Translations under genes and position numbers: made by a program
The notes under the pieces: model-generated
Seen by the model: the letters and a program-made list of their open reading frames with translations, nothing else
What the model was told of the DNA's origin: nothing
Database searches by the model: none
From: Rhizobium sp. BG4
Lineage (GTDB): Bacteria > Pseudomonadota > Alphaproteobacteria > Rhizobiales > Rhizobiaceae
Reading direction: 5' to 3'
Assembly (NCBI RefSeq): GCF_016864575.1
Contig: NZ_CP044125.1
Location: 558,001-622,000 of the forward strand
Length of the DNA stretch: 64,000 nt
Part shown: piece after piece, positions 38,134 to 46,706 of the stretch
Position numbering within the stretch: the stretch's first letter is position 1
How the letters are laid out: each line of letters starts with the position of its first letter

Positions 38134-39021
38134 ATGACGACGAATTTCAATACCGGCTTCGTAGCGCAGACGATCACCACGGCCGACGGCCTCAAGCTGC
38201 ATGCCCGGGATTACGACAGCGCGCATGGAGACGCCCTCCCCGTCATCTGCCTGCCCGGCCTGACGCGCAATTCCCGCGACTTCCACCAGTTGGCGATCAT
38301 GCTTTCGAGCCATCCCCAATCCCCCCGCCGCGTCATCGCCTTGGACTATCGCGGCCGCGGACAATCGGATTGGGATCACAACAAGGCCAACTACAACATC
38401 GCCGTCGAGGCGCAGGATGTGCTCGCCCTTTGCGAAACCCTCGGCATCCACCGCGCCATCTTCATCGGCACCTCCCGCGGCGGACTGATTCTGCATCTGA
38501 TCGCCGTGATGAAGCCGGAGCTGCTGGCGGGCGTGGTGCTGAACGATGTCGGGCCGGTGCTTGAGGTCGAAGGGTTGCGGCATATTCAGAACTATCTCGG
38601 CCATGCCAGAGCGCCCCGTGATTGGGACGATGCGGCGGCCATCCTGCAGGATCTACACGGCAAGGCGTTTCCGGCGCTCGGCTCGGAGGACTGGCGGGAG
38701 ATGGCGGAGGCGCTCTACCGCCGCGATGGCGATCGCGTCGTCAGCGATTTCGACCCCGCGATTGCGGAAGCGATGGTTGCGGCGGATCTCAGCAAGCCGT
38801 TGCCGGAGATGTGGGCACAGTTCGAAGCGATGAGACTGGTGCCGCTGCTGGTCGTGAGGGGTGAGAATTCGACGCTGCTCTCGGAGGAGACGGTCAGGGA
38901 GATGGCGAAGCGGCACCCAAAGAGCGAGAGGATCATCGCCGCCGAGCAAGGGCATGCACCGCTGCTGCATGTTGATGGGATTGGCGAGCGCGTCGTGCAG
39001 TTCGTCAATGCCTGCGGATAG
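38134..39021 (+). CDS. Alpha/beta-fold hydrolase
   Basis: A 295-residue hydrolase with the nucleophile elbow GTSRGG (Ser near 117) after FIG, an oxyanion motif LPGLTRNSRDF, and a C-terminal His in EQGHAPLL. The fold resembles 3-oxoadipate enol-lactonase or haloalkane dehalogenase relatives, but no substrate is assigned. ATG at 38134 is six bases after AGGGAG; the ATG at 38128 abuts it. It follows the transglycosylase gene but is separated from it by more than 50 bp. Confidence 0.82.
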   Translation: MTTNFNTGFVAQTITTADGLKLHARDYDSAHGDALPVICLPGLTRNSRDFHQLAIMLSSHPQSPRRVIALDYRGRGQSDWDHNKANYNIAVEAQDVLALCETLGIHRAIFIGTSRGGLILHLIAVMKPELLAGVVLNDVGPVLEVEGLRHIQNYLGHARAPRDWDDAAAILQDLHGKAFPALGSEDWREMAEALYRRDGDRVVSDFDPAIAEAMVAADLSKPLPEMWAQFEAMRLVPLLVVRGENSTLLSEETVREMAKRHPKSERIIAAEQGHAPLLHVDGIGERVVQFVNACG

Positions 39022-39071
39022 ACGAACAACGCCTTTTCTAACGAACTAAGCCCGCAGCAATACCCGCAATA

Positions 39072-39104
39072 CAAAAAGCCCGGCTCAAAGAGCCGGGCTT
39101 TCCT
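39072..39104. terminator. Bidirectional terminator between hydrolase and porin genes
   Basis: AAAAAGCCCGGCTC / GAGCCGGGCTTT stem with a short loop. On the minus strand it ends in TTTTTG, which suits termination of ropA; on the plus strand it can also end the hydrolase transcript. Confidence 0.85.
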
Positions 39105-39127
39105 GATTAGACCGAAGTCAGATCAGA

Positions 39128-40252
39128 TTAGAATGCACGCTGCAGGCGGAAGAAGCCCGTTACGCCATCCAGGTCGCCGCCGGTGAGGTCGGAGTCGTGG
39201 TTGACGTAGGTGACTGCCAGCTTCGTGGAGAGGTTCTCAACGATCTGGTAGTCGAGCGTTACGCCAGCGCGCCACTCATGACCACCGTCCCAACCGTCGC
39301 CGCCAGCTGCGGTGAGGGCTTCCGGATCGACGTTAGCCGTGTACTGAACGCCGGGGGTGATCGTGAACTTGTCGGTTGCCTTGATAGCGTACTGAGCAGC
39401 GATAGCCCATTCACCGTTGAAGTAGTACTGGCTCGGGCCGGAAGACCAGATGCCAGCGATACCGAAGGTGCCCGGACCAACATCAGCCGTCAGACGAGCG
39501 CGGATTGCGCCGTTTTCAGCGTCGACGTCGTAGCCACCGATCACCTGATAGGTGAAGGCGCCAGCAGTGCCGCCGACAGCAACGTCGATACCGACGTTGT
39601 TCGAGCTGTTCTGCAGGTCAACGGTGCCAGCAGCGATCGAGGTTGCAACACCACCCTTGATGCCATTGAACTGCGAGGCATTGCCGGCGTTGCCGCCGAG
39701 CTCTTCAACAGCGATACCAGCGTAGAAGTCGCCAGACTCATACTGATAACGGATCGAGTTGAAGCCCGTCGAACCGGAGTTCGTTACGTCGAATTCGCCC
39801 GAGAAGTCATCGTCCCACCAGTTGTAGATACGGCCGACACGCAGACCAGCGATGTCGATGTATGCGGTGTCGAGAACAGTCTCGTTGGTGGAAGCAGCGC
39901 CGCCGCCCGTGTAGTTAGCCTGGTAAACGATTACGCCGGTGAGCGGGCCGTATTCGGTGTCGCTCTTAGCCGTGAACTGAACCTGACCGCGGGTCTTGGC
40001 ATTCCAGTCTTCGCCGCCGTCGTTGTCGAACGCATCGCCGAAGCCGAAGTTTACGTCAAAACGAACGTAGCCTTCGATCTTGAGGCAGGTTTCGGTGCCC
40101 GGGATGTAGAAGTAGCCAGTGCCGTATGCGTCGCAAACGCGAACGTATTCTACTGCTTCCGGCTCAGCTGCGACGATTGCGTCGGCAGCCTGTGCGCCAG
40201 ATACTACTGCCAGAGCAGCAGCGGAGCCGAGAAGAAGGCTCTTGATTGTCAT
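39128..40252 (-). CDS. ropA: Outer-membrane porin (RopA type)
   Basis: A 374-residue porin of the rhizobial RopA/Omp2b-like family (Porin_2). Signal peptide MTIKSLLLGSAAALAVVSGAQA, then YVRVCDAYGTGYFYIPGTETC and IEGYVRFDVNFG. A series of amphipathic beta strands ends in the expected aromatic terminal residue (RLQRAF). A strong GGAGGT precedes the ATG at 40252. It is read alone after a 558-bp upstream region, typical of an abundant, regulated protein. RopA is a known phage receptor and membrane antigen in Rhizobium. Confidence 0.92.
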   Translation of the reverse strand: MTIKSLLLGSAAALAVVSGAQAADAIVAAEPEAVEYVRVCDAYGTGYFYIPGTETCLKIEGYVRFDVNFGFGDAFDNDGGEDWNAKTRGQVQFTAKSDTEYGPLTGVIVYQANYTGGGAASTNETVLDTAYIDIAGLRVGRIYNWWDDDFSGEFDVTNSGSTGFNSIRYQYESGDFYAGIAVEELGGNAGNASQFNGIKGGVATSIAAGTVDLQNSSNNVGIDVAVGGTAGAFTYQVIGGYDVDAENGAIRARLTADVGPGTFGIAGIWSSGPSQYYFNGEWAIAAQYAIKATDKFTITPGVQYTANVDPEALTAAGGDGWDGGHEWRAGVTLDYQIVENLSTKLAVTYVNHDSDLTGGDLDGVTGFFRLQRAF

Positions 40253-40811
40253 TGGTGACCTCCAATTCAAAGTTTCGATCGGGTCTGGGATTTTTCGCCG
40301 TTAGAGCAGCGTTCCCTGCCCCATCCCCATGTTTCAAGAAGTCGGACGATCAACCGCCCTCGCTTCCGAGGTTGAAAATACAAGACGGCGTCCGTCACGC
40401 AATCACCAACTGCCACCTTTGTGCTGTTTGCATCTGCCTTCACAGACCCCTGTTGCTCAAAGGACACAAAATAGACATACGCCCCATCGGCTTCTTTATA
40501 CTTCGTTAAGAAACTCCCGGTTTTGCAGGGGTTTAGCGCTATAGAGCATGTGGAGAAACCGGCGATATGTGCCGCAATGATACCGGTTTTCCGCCGGATT
40601 CGGGGCTTTTCGTGATTTGCTTATAAAGGTGCCGATGCTGCAGCGAAGCAGTTCGAAGCTTGCCGAGCCGCGGTGAATCACTGACCGGCGCCGATGATTC
40701 CCGATTTTGATTCTGCACCGCGCTGAATTCGATTCCATCAACGACAAAATCCGCCGGAAGGATTCGCGGCGGACGATTCAGAATTCGATGCTGGGAAATC
40801 TCTAAGAAGGA
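40253..40811. other. Long region upstream of ropA
   Basis: About 560 bp separate ropA from the tRNA gene. It holds the ropA promoter and leader. No credible protein gene is seen; a 66-codon frame at 40267-40467 on the minus strand lacks family sequence. A 5' UTR or regulatory RNA is possible but not demonstrated. Confidence 0.6.
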
Positions 40812-40901
40812 TGGCGGAGAAGATGGGATTCGAACCCACGATACCCTCTCGGGTATACTCCCTTAGCAGGGGAGCGCCTTCGACCACTCGGCCACCTCTC
40901 C
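40812..40901 (-). tRNA. tRNA-Ser (anticodon GCT)
   Basis: On the minus strand the gene folds as a class II tRNA: acceptor GGAGAGG paired with CTTCTCC, anticodon stem CTCCC/GGGAG around loop CTGCTAA (anticodon GCT), a long variable arm (TACCCGAGAGGGTA), T arm GTGGGTTCGAATCCCAT, and encoded 3' CCA at 40812-40814. It reads AGC/AGT codons. Confidence 0.96.
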
Positions 40902-40910
40902 GGTGCGAGC

Positions 40911-40939
40911 CTGATAGAGTCATTCGACTGGTGAAGCAA
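40911..40939 (-). promoter_or_regulatory. Likely promoter of tRNA-Ser
   Basis: On the minus strand TTGCTT and TATCAG are separated by exactly 17 bp, and the second box ends ten bases before the tRNA. This fits an alphaproteobacterial sigma-70 promoter. Confidence 0.45.
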
Positions 40940-40985
40940 GCGGTTTTTCGGCTTTTCACAGTCGAGATCAACAGTCTCGCGGTCT

Positions 40986-42203
40986 TTATGCCAACAGCTG
41001 CTTCAGATCGGCCGAAGCGTCGGCCAGAACGGCCTTGTCCGGGTTGATTCCGGTTTCCAGCATCTTCTTGCCCGTCACATAGGCCTTGGCGTCGTTGATC
41101 GCATCGACGGCGATGAACTGGCCGTTCCTGAAATACCAGATCGAATGGGCGCCTTCGCGGGCGCCGGGGCGCAGCAGCGTCTGGTCGTAGCCGAGATTGA
41201 AGCCGGCGATCTGCAGCTTCACGTCATACTGATCCGACCAGAACCACGGCTTCGGATCGTAGGGAGCATTGCCCCCGGCGATGACGGCGGCTGCGGCATC
41301 GGCCTGGTCGACGGCGTTCTGCACCGATTCGAGGCGGATGCGGCCGCCCTGCCAGGGGAGCACGGCGCAATCGCCTGCAGCATATATGGAGGGATCGGAG
41401 GTACGGGCGAACTCGTCGACGACGATCCCGTTGGCGACTTCGAGACCGGCTTCCTTGGCGAGCTGGTCGTTCGGGACGACGCCGATGCCGACGATGGCGA
41501 AATCGATGTCGATGACCGATCCGTCCGAAAGTTCTGCGCCGGTGACGCGGCCGTTGGCGCCGATCAGATGCTTCAGACCGGTCTTTTCGCGGATGACGAC
41601 ATCGTGGGTTTCGTGAATCACCCGGATGATGTCAGCCGTCTCCTTGGCGGCGACACGCTGAAGGATCCGGTCGGCCATTTCGATGACGGTAACTTCGAGG
41701 CCGAGATGGCGGGCAACGGCCGCCGCTTCGAGGCCAATATAGCCGCCGCCTATAATAAGGACTCGGCGGCCCGGGCGCATTTCGCCGGCAAGCAGATCGG
41801 CATCGCGCTTGTCACGGGCGACATAGACGCCTTCGAGATCGCCGCCGATCGAAGCCGGCAGCTTGCGCGGCGTCGAGCCTGTCGTCAGCGCCAGCGCTCC
41901 ATACTTTATAGAGGAGCCGTCCTGCAGCACCACCTGCTTTGTGTCGCGCTTGATCTGCTCGACCCAGGTCGAGAGGCGGATCTCGACGTTATTATCCGGG
42001 TACCACTGCTCCGGGCGAAACAGCAGGCGGTCGAAGCTCATCTCGCCGAGGAGATATTTCTTGGAGAGCGGCGGGCGCTGGTAGGGCAGCACGTCCTCGG
42101 CACCGAGAATGGTGATGGGGCGGGTGTCCTTCAGGGCGCGCAGCTTCGCCGCCATGGCGAAGCCTGCCTGCCCTGCGCCGATGATTACCAGTCTGTCCGT
42201 CAC
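40986..42203 (-). CDS. FAD-dependent ferredoxin reductase-type oxidoreductase
   Basis: A 405-residue flavoprotein with two Rossmann motifs: FAD-binding IIGAGQAGFAMAAKL at the start and NAD(P)H-binding RVLIIGGGYIGLEAAA near 145-160. A late FAD motif, IYAAGDCA, is present. It resembles rhodocoxin/putidaredoxin reductases that pass electrons to [2Fe-2S] ferredoxins or P450 systems. No ferredoxin or P450 gene is adjacent, so the redox partner is unknown. Confidence 0.88.
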   Translation of the reverse strand: MTDRLVIIGAGQAGFAMAAKLRALKDTRPITILGAEDVLPYQRPPLSKKYLLGEMSFDRLLFRPEQWYPDNNVEIRLSTWVEQIKRDTKQVVLQDGSSIKYGALALTTGSTPRKLPASIGGDLEGVYVARDKRDADLLAGEMRPGRRVLIIGGGYIGLEAAAVARHLGLEVTVIEMADRILQRVAAKETADIIRVIHETHDVVIREKTGLKHLIGANGRVTGAELSDGSVIDIDFAIVGIGVVPNDQLAKEAGLEVANGIVVDEFARTSDPSIYAAGDCAVLPWQGGRIRLESVQNAVDQADAAAAVIAGGNAPYDPKPWFWSDQYDVKLQIAGFNLGYDQTLLRPGAREGAHSIWYFRNGQFIAVDAINDAKAYVTGKKMLETGINPDKAVLADASADLKQLLA

Positions 42204-42279
42204 GGTCCCGCTCCCTGCATTCGTTATTGAGGCGAGAGGTAGTCCCCGCCCCTTGCGCCGTCAACAGGAAGAGACTGTC

Positions 42280-43392
42280 TCAGATCTCGATCCAGCGGCG
42301 CTCGTGGAACGACTGTGCCATGGCGTGAACAGACTTCTCTATCCTAAGACCGTCTTCAAATGTGACCAAGGACGACGGCTCACCGGATATTGCGCGGATC
42401 AGCTCGCGGCATTCGATGATCTTCAGATCGTTGAAGCCGAGACCGTGGCCGGGCGCCGGGATGAAGCGGTCATAGGGCTGGTGGGCGGGGGCCGCGAGAA
42501 TCTTGCGATAGCCCTGCTCGGTGCCGCGGCCCGTCGCCTGATAGAGATCGAATTCGTTCATCCGCTCCTGATCATAGGCGATCGAGCCCTTCGAGCCGTA
42601 GATCTGCAGGGCAATGCGACCCTTGCGGCCCCATGCGGCGCGGTTGGCCATCAGCACGGCGGAAATACCGCCGCCGAGGCGCATCAGCACGTTTGCCGCA
42701 TCGTGATTCTCGACGGCGCGGCGGCCGCCTTCCTTCAGCGGGCGGTCGGCATAGGGCTTCACCATATCTGTAATGACTGCCTCGACATGGCCGAACAGAT
42801 ACCAGAGCAGCGACAGCGGATGGACGGCAAAGTCGTCGAGCGCGCCATAGCCGGCCGAAAGTTCGCTCTTCCAATAGAAGAAGACATCGGCATCGGCCAT
42901 GAAGTCTTCGTCCATCTCGACGCGGATGTGATTGACGGTGCCGATCGCGCCTTCCTCGATCAGCGCCTTGATGTGGCGCATGATCGGGTTCTGGATATAG
43001 TTGTAGCCAAGAACCGCGACCTTGCCGGATCGTTTGGCGACCTCGAGCATGCGCTGCGCATCGGCATAGGCGGGCGCCATCGGCTTTTCGCACCAGACGT
43101 GCTTGCCGGCCTCGAGCGCCGCAATCGCCATTTCGGCGTGGAACTGGTTGGGGGTGGTGACCGAGACGACATCGACCTCGGGATCGGCGATCAGCGCCTT
43201 CCAGTCGGCCGTCGCCTTCTCGAAACCGAATTCGGAGGCACGGGATTTCGCCAGCTCGGGATTGGCCTCGGCCAGATGCACAAGACGCGGCCGCTCGACA
43301 TCGCCGAAGACGGTCTTGACCGCGTTCCAGGCCAGCGCGTGGCACTTGCCCATGTAGCCGGTACCGATCAGACCTATGCCAAGTGGCTTCAT
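42280..43392 (-). CDS. Gfo/Idh/MocA-family oxidoreductase (inositol-linked)
   Basis: A 370-residue NAD(P)-dependent dehydrogenase. Dinucleotide motif GLIGTGYMGKCH is at the N-terminus, and the catalytic Lys is in CEKPM. GGAGGAGGATACGC before the ATG is a strong ribosome site. It is divergent from iolR, with an intergenic region of about 210 bp, so an inositol dehydrogenase or related role is likely. It is not a plain IolG, as the family is broad. A GGAA half-site lies at 43428-43431. Confidence 0.82.
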   Translation of the reverse strand: MKPLGIGLIGTGYMGKCHALAWNAVKTVFGDVERPRLVHLAEANPELAKSRASEFGFEKATADWKALIADPEVDVVSVTTPNQFHAEMAIAALEAGKHVWCEKPMAPAYADAQRMLEVAKRSGKVAVLGYNYIQNPIMRHIKALIEEGAIGTVNHIRVEMDEDFMADADVFFYWKSELSAGYGALDDFAVHPLSLLWYLFGHVEAVITDMVKPYADRPLKEGGRRAVENHDAANVLMRLGGGISAVLMANRAAWGRKGRIALQIYGSKGSIAYDQERMNEFDLYQATGRGTEQGYRKILAAPAHQPYDRFIPAPGHGLGFNDLKIIECRELIRAISGEPSSLVTFEDGLRIEKSVHAMAQSFHERRWIEI

Positions 43393-43569
43393 TTTGCGTA
43401 TCCTCCTCCGAAAGCGAGGCGATTTTTGGAATATTTAGACCATTTTGACAAGGTGCTAATGTTGCGAAATTTGCGGCATTCGACCCGCTTCAATGTCTAA
43501 AATACTGAAAACTCAGCATATTAAAAACAATTAGGATCGACGGGAGAAATCATTTATGGTGCCGATTAT

Positions 43570-43583
43570 GGAATATATGTTTC
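43570..43583. promoter_or_regulatory. Candidate IolR site upstream of iolR
   Basis: GGAA-TATATG-TTTC matches seven of eight specified bases of the GGAA-N6-TTCC consensus reported for rhizobial IolR and lies 19 bp before the iolR start. The same GGAA-N6-TTTCATT string occurs before iolC (44501). Autoregulation is inferred. Confidence 0.5.
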
Positions 43584-43601
43584 ATTTCTTGGGTTGTTCG
43601 C

Positions 43602-44477
43602 ATGGATGAAGACGCAAAAACGCTGACGCGCGTGCCCCGCGATTTCGAAAGCCTGCGCAGCACCATCATCGAACGCAAGGCGAGCATGCCGAAGCGCCTG
43701 GCGCAGGTCGCGGCCTTTGCACTCAGCAATCCTGACGAAATTGCCTTCGGCACCACGGCGAGCATTGCGGCCGCCTCGGAAGTGCAGCCGTCGACGCTGG
43801 TACGCCTGGCGCATCATCTGGGATATGAGGGCTTCTCGGATCTGCAGAGCATTTTCCGCGAGCGCCTGCGCGACCGCACGCTGAGCTATGAAGAGCGGCT
43901 GGTGACGCTGGAGCAATCCGGCGGCGATGACGAGGATGCCAATCTGCTCACCGGCTTCATCGGCGCGGCCAGCCAGTCGATCAGCCGCATGGCCGCGACC
44001 GTGCAGAGCGAGACGTTTACCCGCGCCGTCGATATCCTTGCCGCGGCCGACACGATCTATCTGATCGCCAAGCGCCGCTCCTATCCACTGACGGCGCATA
44101 TGACCTACGCGTTTTCGAAGCTCGGCATTCGCCACCAGATCGTCGCCTCGCCGAACGGCGTCGACCTTGAGATGGTGCAGTTCGCAACGCCGAAGGATGC
44201 GGCGATCGCTGCCAGCTTCTCGCCCTATGCGGCCGACAGCCTTTCGCAAGCGGAGGAGCTTGCGGATCGCGGCGTGCCTGTCATCGCAATCACCGATTCG
44301 GCATTTTCGCCGCTCGCGTCCCGCGCCACCTGCTGGTTCGAGGTTGCCGAGGCCGATTTCGCCGGTTTCCGCTCGCTCTCGGCCTCGATGGCGCTGACGA
44401 TGGCGCTTCCGGTCGCCATCGCGGAGCGGCGGCGCAAAACACAGAGCCAAAAGCCTGCGAAAAGCAAAATGGAATAA
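43602..44477 (+). CDS. iolR: RpiR-family inositol regulator IolR
   Basis: A 291-residue transcription factor with an N-terminal HTH (about 30-80; FALSNPDEIAFGTTASIAAA, SEVQPSTLVRLAHHLGYEGF) and a C-terminal SIS sugar-phosphate-binding domain (about 130-255). In rhizobia, IolR represses inositol genes and is released by a pathway intermediate. It is directly followed by iolC, and a GGAA-N6-TTCC site overlaps its stop codon. No strong ribosome site precedes the ATG. Confidence 0.88.
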   Translation: MDEDAKTLTRVPRDFESLRSTIIERKASMPKRLAQVAAFALSNPDEIAFGTTASIAAASEVQPSTLVRLAHHLGYEGFSDLQSIFRERLRDRTLSYEERLVTLEQSGGDDEDANLLTGFIGAASQSISRMAATVQSETFTRAVDILAAADTIYLIAKRRSYPLTAHMTYAFSKLGIRHQIVASPNGVDLEMVQFATPKDAAIAASFSPYAADSLSQAEELADRGVPVIAITDSAFSPLASRATCWFEVAEADFAGFRSLSASMALTMALPVAIAERRRKTQSQKPAKSKME

Positions 44478-44484
44478 ACATTCC
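44471..44484. promoter_or_regulatory. IolR operator before iolC (exact GGAA-N6-TTCC)
   Basis: GGAATAAACATTCC is an exact match to the IolR consensus known from Sinorhizobium. It overlaps the last codons of iolR and lies four bases upstream of a perfect TTGACA box. Confidence 0.7.
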
Positions 44485-44487
44485 GAA

Positions 44488-44516
44488 TTGACAACAAGAC
44501 GGAACCGTTGTTTCAT
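44488..44516 (+). promoter_or_regulatory. Likely iolC operon promoter
   Basis: TTGACA at 44488-44493 is followed 17 bp later by TTTCAT (a weak -10). A second GGAA-N6-TTTC site (44501-44514) lies within it, so IolR could cover the promoter. Confidence 0.5.
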
Positions 44517-44569
44517 TATTGCCAATTCGCAGGCGCTGGACGCCGCACAAAAATGAGCGGGAGGATACT

Positions 44570-46504
44570 ATGGTACAATCGAATCCGGGTTCGCAGCCCG
44601 AGGCAGCTCTCGATGTGATCACCATCGGCCGCTCGTCCGTCGATCTTTACGGCCAGCAGATCGGCACGCGGCTTGAGGATATCGGCTCTTTCGCGAAGTC
44701 CGTCGGCGGCTGCCCGGCGAATATCGCGATCGGCACGGCGCGACTCGGCTTGAAGTCCGCCCTCATCACCCGCGTCGGCAACGAGCAGATGGGCCGCTTC
44801 ATCATCGAGCAGTCGGCGCGCGAAGGCGTCGAGACCAAGGGCATCACGACGGACAAGGAGCGGCTGACGGCGCTCGTGCTTCTGGCGGTCGAGGCCGAAG
44901 GCGTTTCGCCGATGATCTTTTACCGCTCGGACTGCGCCGACATGGCGCTCGATGAAGGCGATGTCGACGAGGACTTCATCAAGTCGTCGCGCGCCGTTCT
45001 TGTTTCCGGCACGCATTTCTCCCGCCCCAATACCGAGGCGGCACAGCGCAAGGCGATCCGTATCGCCAAGGCGAATGGCCGCAAGGTGATCTTCGACATC
45101 GACTACCGCCCGAACCTCTGGGGTCTTGCCGGTCATGCCGAGGGCTTCGAGCGTTATGTGAAGTCCGACCGCGTCTCCTCGAAGATGAAGGAAACGCTGC
45201 CGGACTGCGACCTGATCGTCGGCACGGAAGAAGAGATCCTGATCGCATCAGGGGCCGACGACGTGCTTGCGGCGCTGAAGGAAATTCGCCGCGTCTCTCC
45301 GGCGACCATCGTGCTGAAGCGCGGCGCCATGGGCTGCGTCGTTTATGACGGCCCGATCAGCGACAACCTGGAAGACGGCATTGTCGGCCAGGGTTTCCCG
45401 ATCGAGGTGTTCAACGTGCTTGGCGCCGGTGATGCGTTCATGTCCGGCTTCCTGCGCGGCTGGCTGAAGGACGAGCCGCTGAAGACCTGCGCCACCTGGG
45501 CGAATGCCTGCGGCGCCTTCGCCGTCTCCCGCCTCCTCTGCTCGCCCGAATATCCGACCTGGGCCGAGCTCGACTTCTTCCTGACCAAGGGCAGCGAACA
45601 TCGTGCGCTGCGCAAGGACGAGGCGATCAATCACATTCACTGGGCGTCGACCCGCAAGGGCGACATCCCGCTGTTGATGGCGCTGGCGATCGATCATCGT
45701 TCGCAGCTGACCAGCGTCTGCGACGAACTCGGCGTCGACTACAAGCAGATCGTCGCCTTCAAGCGGCTGGCCGTCGAGGCTGCCGCCCGCGTTGCCAACA
45801 AGCGCAGCGGCTACGGCATGCTGATCGACGAGCGCTTCGGCCGCGATGCCTTCTTCGATGCCGCGACCAAGAATTTCTCCTGGATCGGCCGGCCGGTCGA
45901 ACTGCCGGGCTCGAAGCCGCTGCGCTTCGAATTCAGCCAGGATATAGGCTCGCAGCTGGTCGAATGGCCGCTCAACCATTGCATCAAGTGCCTGTGCTTC
46001 TATCACCCGGATGATCCGGCGGAACTGAAGGCCGAGCAGCAGCAGAAACTGCGCACGCTGTTCGAGGCCGCACGCAAGGTTGGCCGCGAGCTGCTGGTCG
46101 AGATCATCGCCAGTAAGAACGCACCCTTGACCGACGATACCGTCTCGACGGCAATGGAAGAGCTTTACGCACTTGGCATCAAGCCGGACTGGTGGAAGCT
46201 CGAGCCGCAGGCTTCGAGCGCTGCCTGGAAGAAGATCGACGCCGTCATTGCCAAAAATGATCCATGGTGCCGCGGTATCGTGCTGCTTGGGCTCGAGGCG
46301 CCTGCGGACGAGCTGCTCAAGGGCTTCGAGGCGACGCTTGCCGCCCCGTCGGTCAAGGGCTTTGCCGTCGGCCGGACGATCTTTGCCGATGCCGCCCGTG
46401 GCTGGCTGTCCGGCAAGATGAGCGACGAGGACGCGATATCGGATATGGCGGGACGTTTCCGCCAGCTGACGGAAGCCTGGCTGAAGACGCGCGGGCTGAA
46501 TTGA
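44570..46504 (+). CDS. iolC: 5-dehydro-2-deoxygluconokinase fused to a DUF2090 domain
   Basis: A 644-residue two-domain enzyme. The N-terminal half (about 1-325) is a PfkB/ribokinase-type kinase: SVGGCPANIAIGTARLGL, then the active-site NVLGAGDAFMSGFLRG. It phosphorylates 5-dehydro-2-deoxy-gluconate from inositol. The C-terminal half (about 340-640), including KGDIPLLMALAIDHRSQL, is DUF2090, aldolase-like; in rhizobia this fusion is standard and may supply the IolJ-type aldolase. GGGAGGA before the ATG at 44570 sets the start, not the upstream frame. Confidence 0.93.
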   Translation: MVQSNPGSQPEAALDVITIGRSSVDLYGQQIGTRLEDIGSFAKSVGGCPANIAIGTARLGLKSALITRVGNEQMGRFIIEQSAREGVETKGITTDKERLTALVLLAVEAEGVSPMIFYRSDCADMALDEGDVDEDFIKSSRAVLVSGTHFSRPNTEAAQRKAIRIAKANGRKVIFDIDYRPNLWGLAGHAEGFERYVKSDRVSSKMKETLPDCDLIVGTEEEILIASGADDVLAALKEIRRVSPATIVLKRGAMGCVVYDGPISDNLEDGIVGQGFPIEVFNVLGAGDAFMSGFLRGWLKDEPLKTCATWANACGAFAVSRLLCSPEYPTWAELDFFLTKGSEHRALRKDEAINHIHWASTRKGDIPLLMALAIDHRSQLTSVCDELGVDYKQIVAFKRLAVEAAARVANKRSGYGMLIDERFGRDAFFDAATKNFSWIGRPVELPGSKPLRFEFSQDIGSQLVEWPLNHCIKCLCFYHPDDPAELKAEQQQKLRTLFEAARKVGRELLVEIIASKNAPLTDDTVSTAMEELYALGIKPDWWKLEPQASSAAWKKIDAVIAKNDPWCRGIVLLGLEAPADELLKGFEATLAAPSVKGFAVGRTIFADAARGWLSGKMSDEDAISDMAGRFRQLTEAWLKTRGLN

Positions 46505-46519
46505 AGGTTTGAGGATTAA

Positions 46520-46676
46520 ACCCCTCCCAACCCCTCCCCACAAGGGGGAGGGACTTAACTTGAGGCACCGCCTCGCTTCGCAAATCAGCGTTCTCGCGAA
46601 CGCAACGTTGCGATGAAGCGCGGAGAGCCCGACGGGTTAGCCCCTCCCCCCTTGTGGGGAGGGGTTGGGGAGGGGA
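46520..46676. repeat. Palindromic intergenic mosaic element, family A (copy 2)
   Basis: Arms CCCCTCCCAACCCCTCCCCA with CAAGGGGGAGGG, and CCCCTCCCCCCTTGTGGGGA with GGGGTTGGGGAGGGG, inverted around about 85 bp. The same arms as at 79-230. It fills the gap between iolC and iolD. Confidence 0.85.
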
Positions 46677-46706
46677 AGAGACAGAGCGAAGGTTCGGGAG
46701 GACCCG

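Noticed and set aside
40267..40467. A 66-codon minus-strand ORF in the ropA leader
   Set aside because: No ribosome site and no resemblance to known small proteins; it would overlap the ropA leader.
40812..40901. Genomic-island insertion at the tRNA-Ser gene
   Set aside because: No integrase, direct repeat of the tRNA 3' end or change in base composition is seen on either side.
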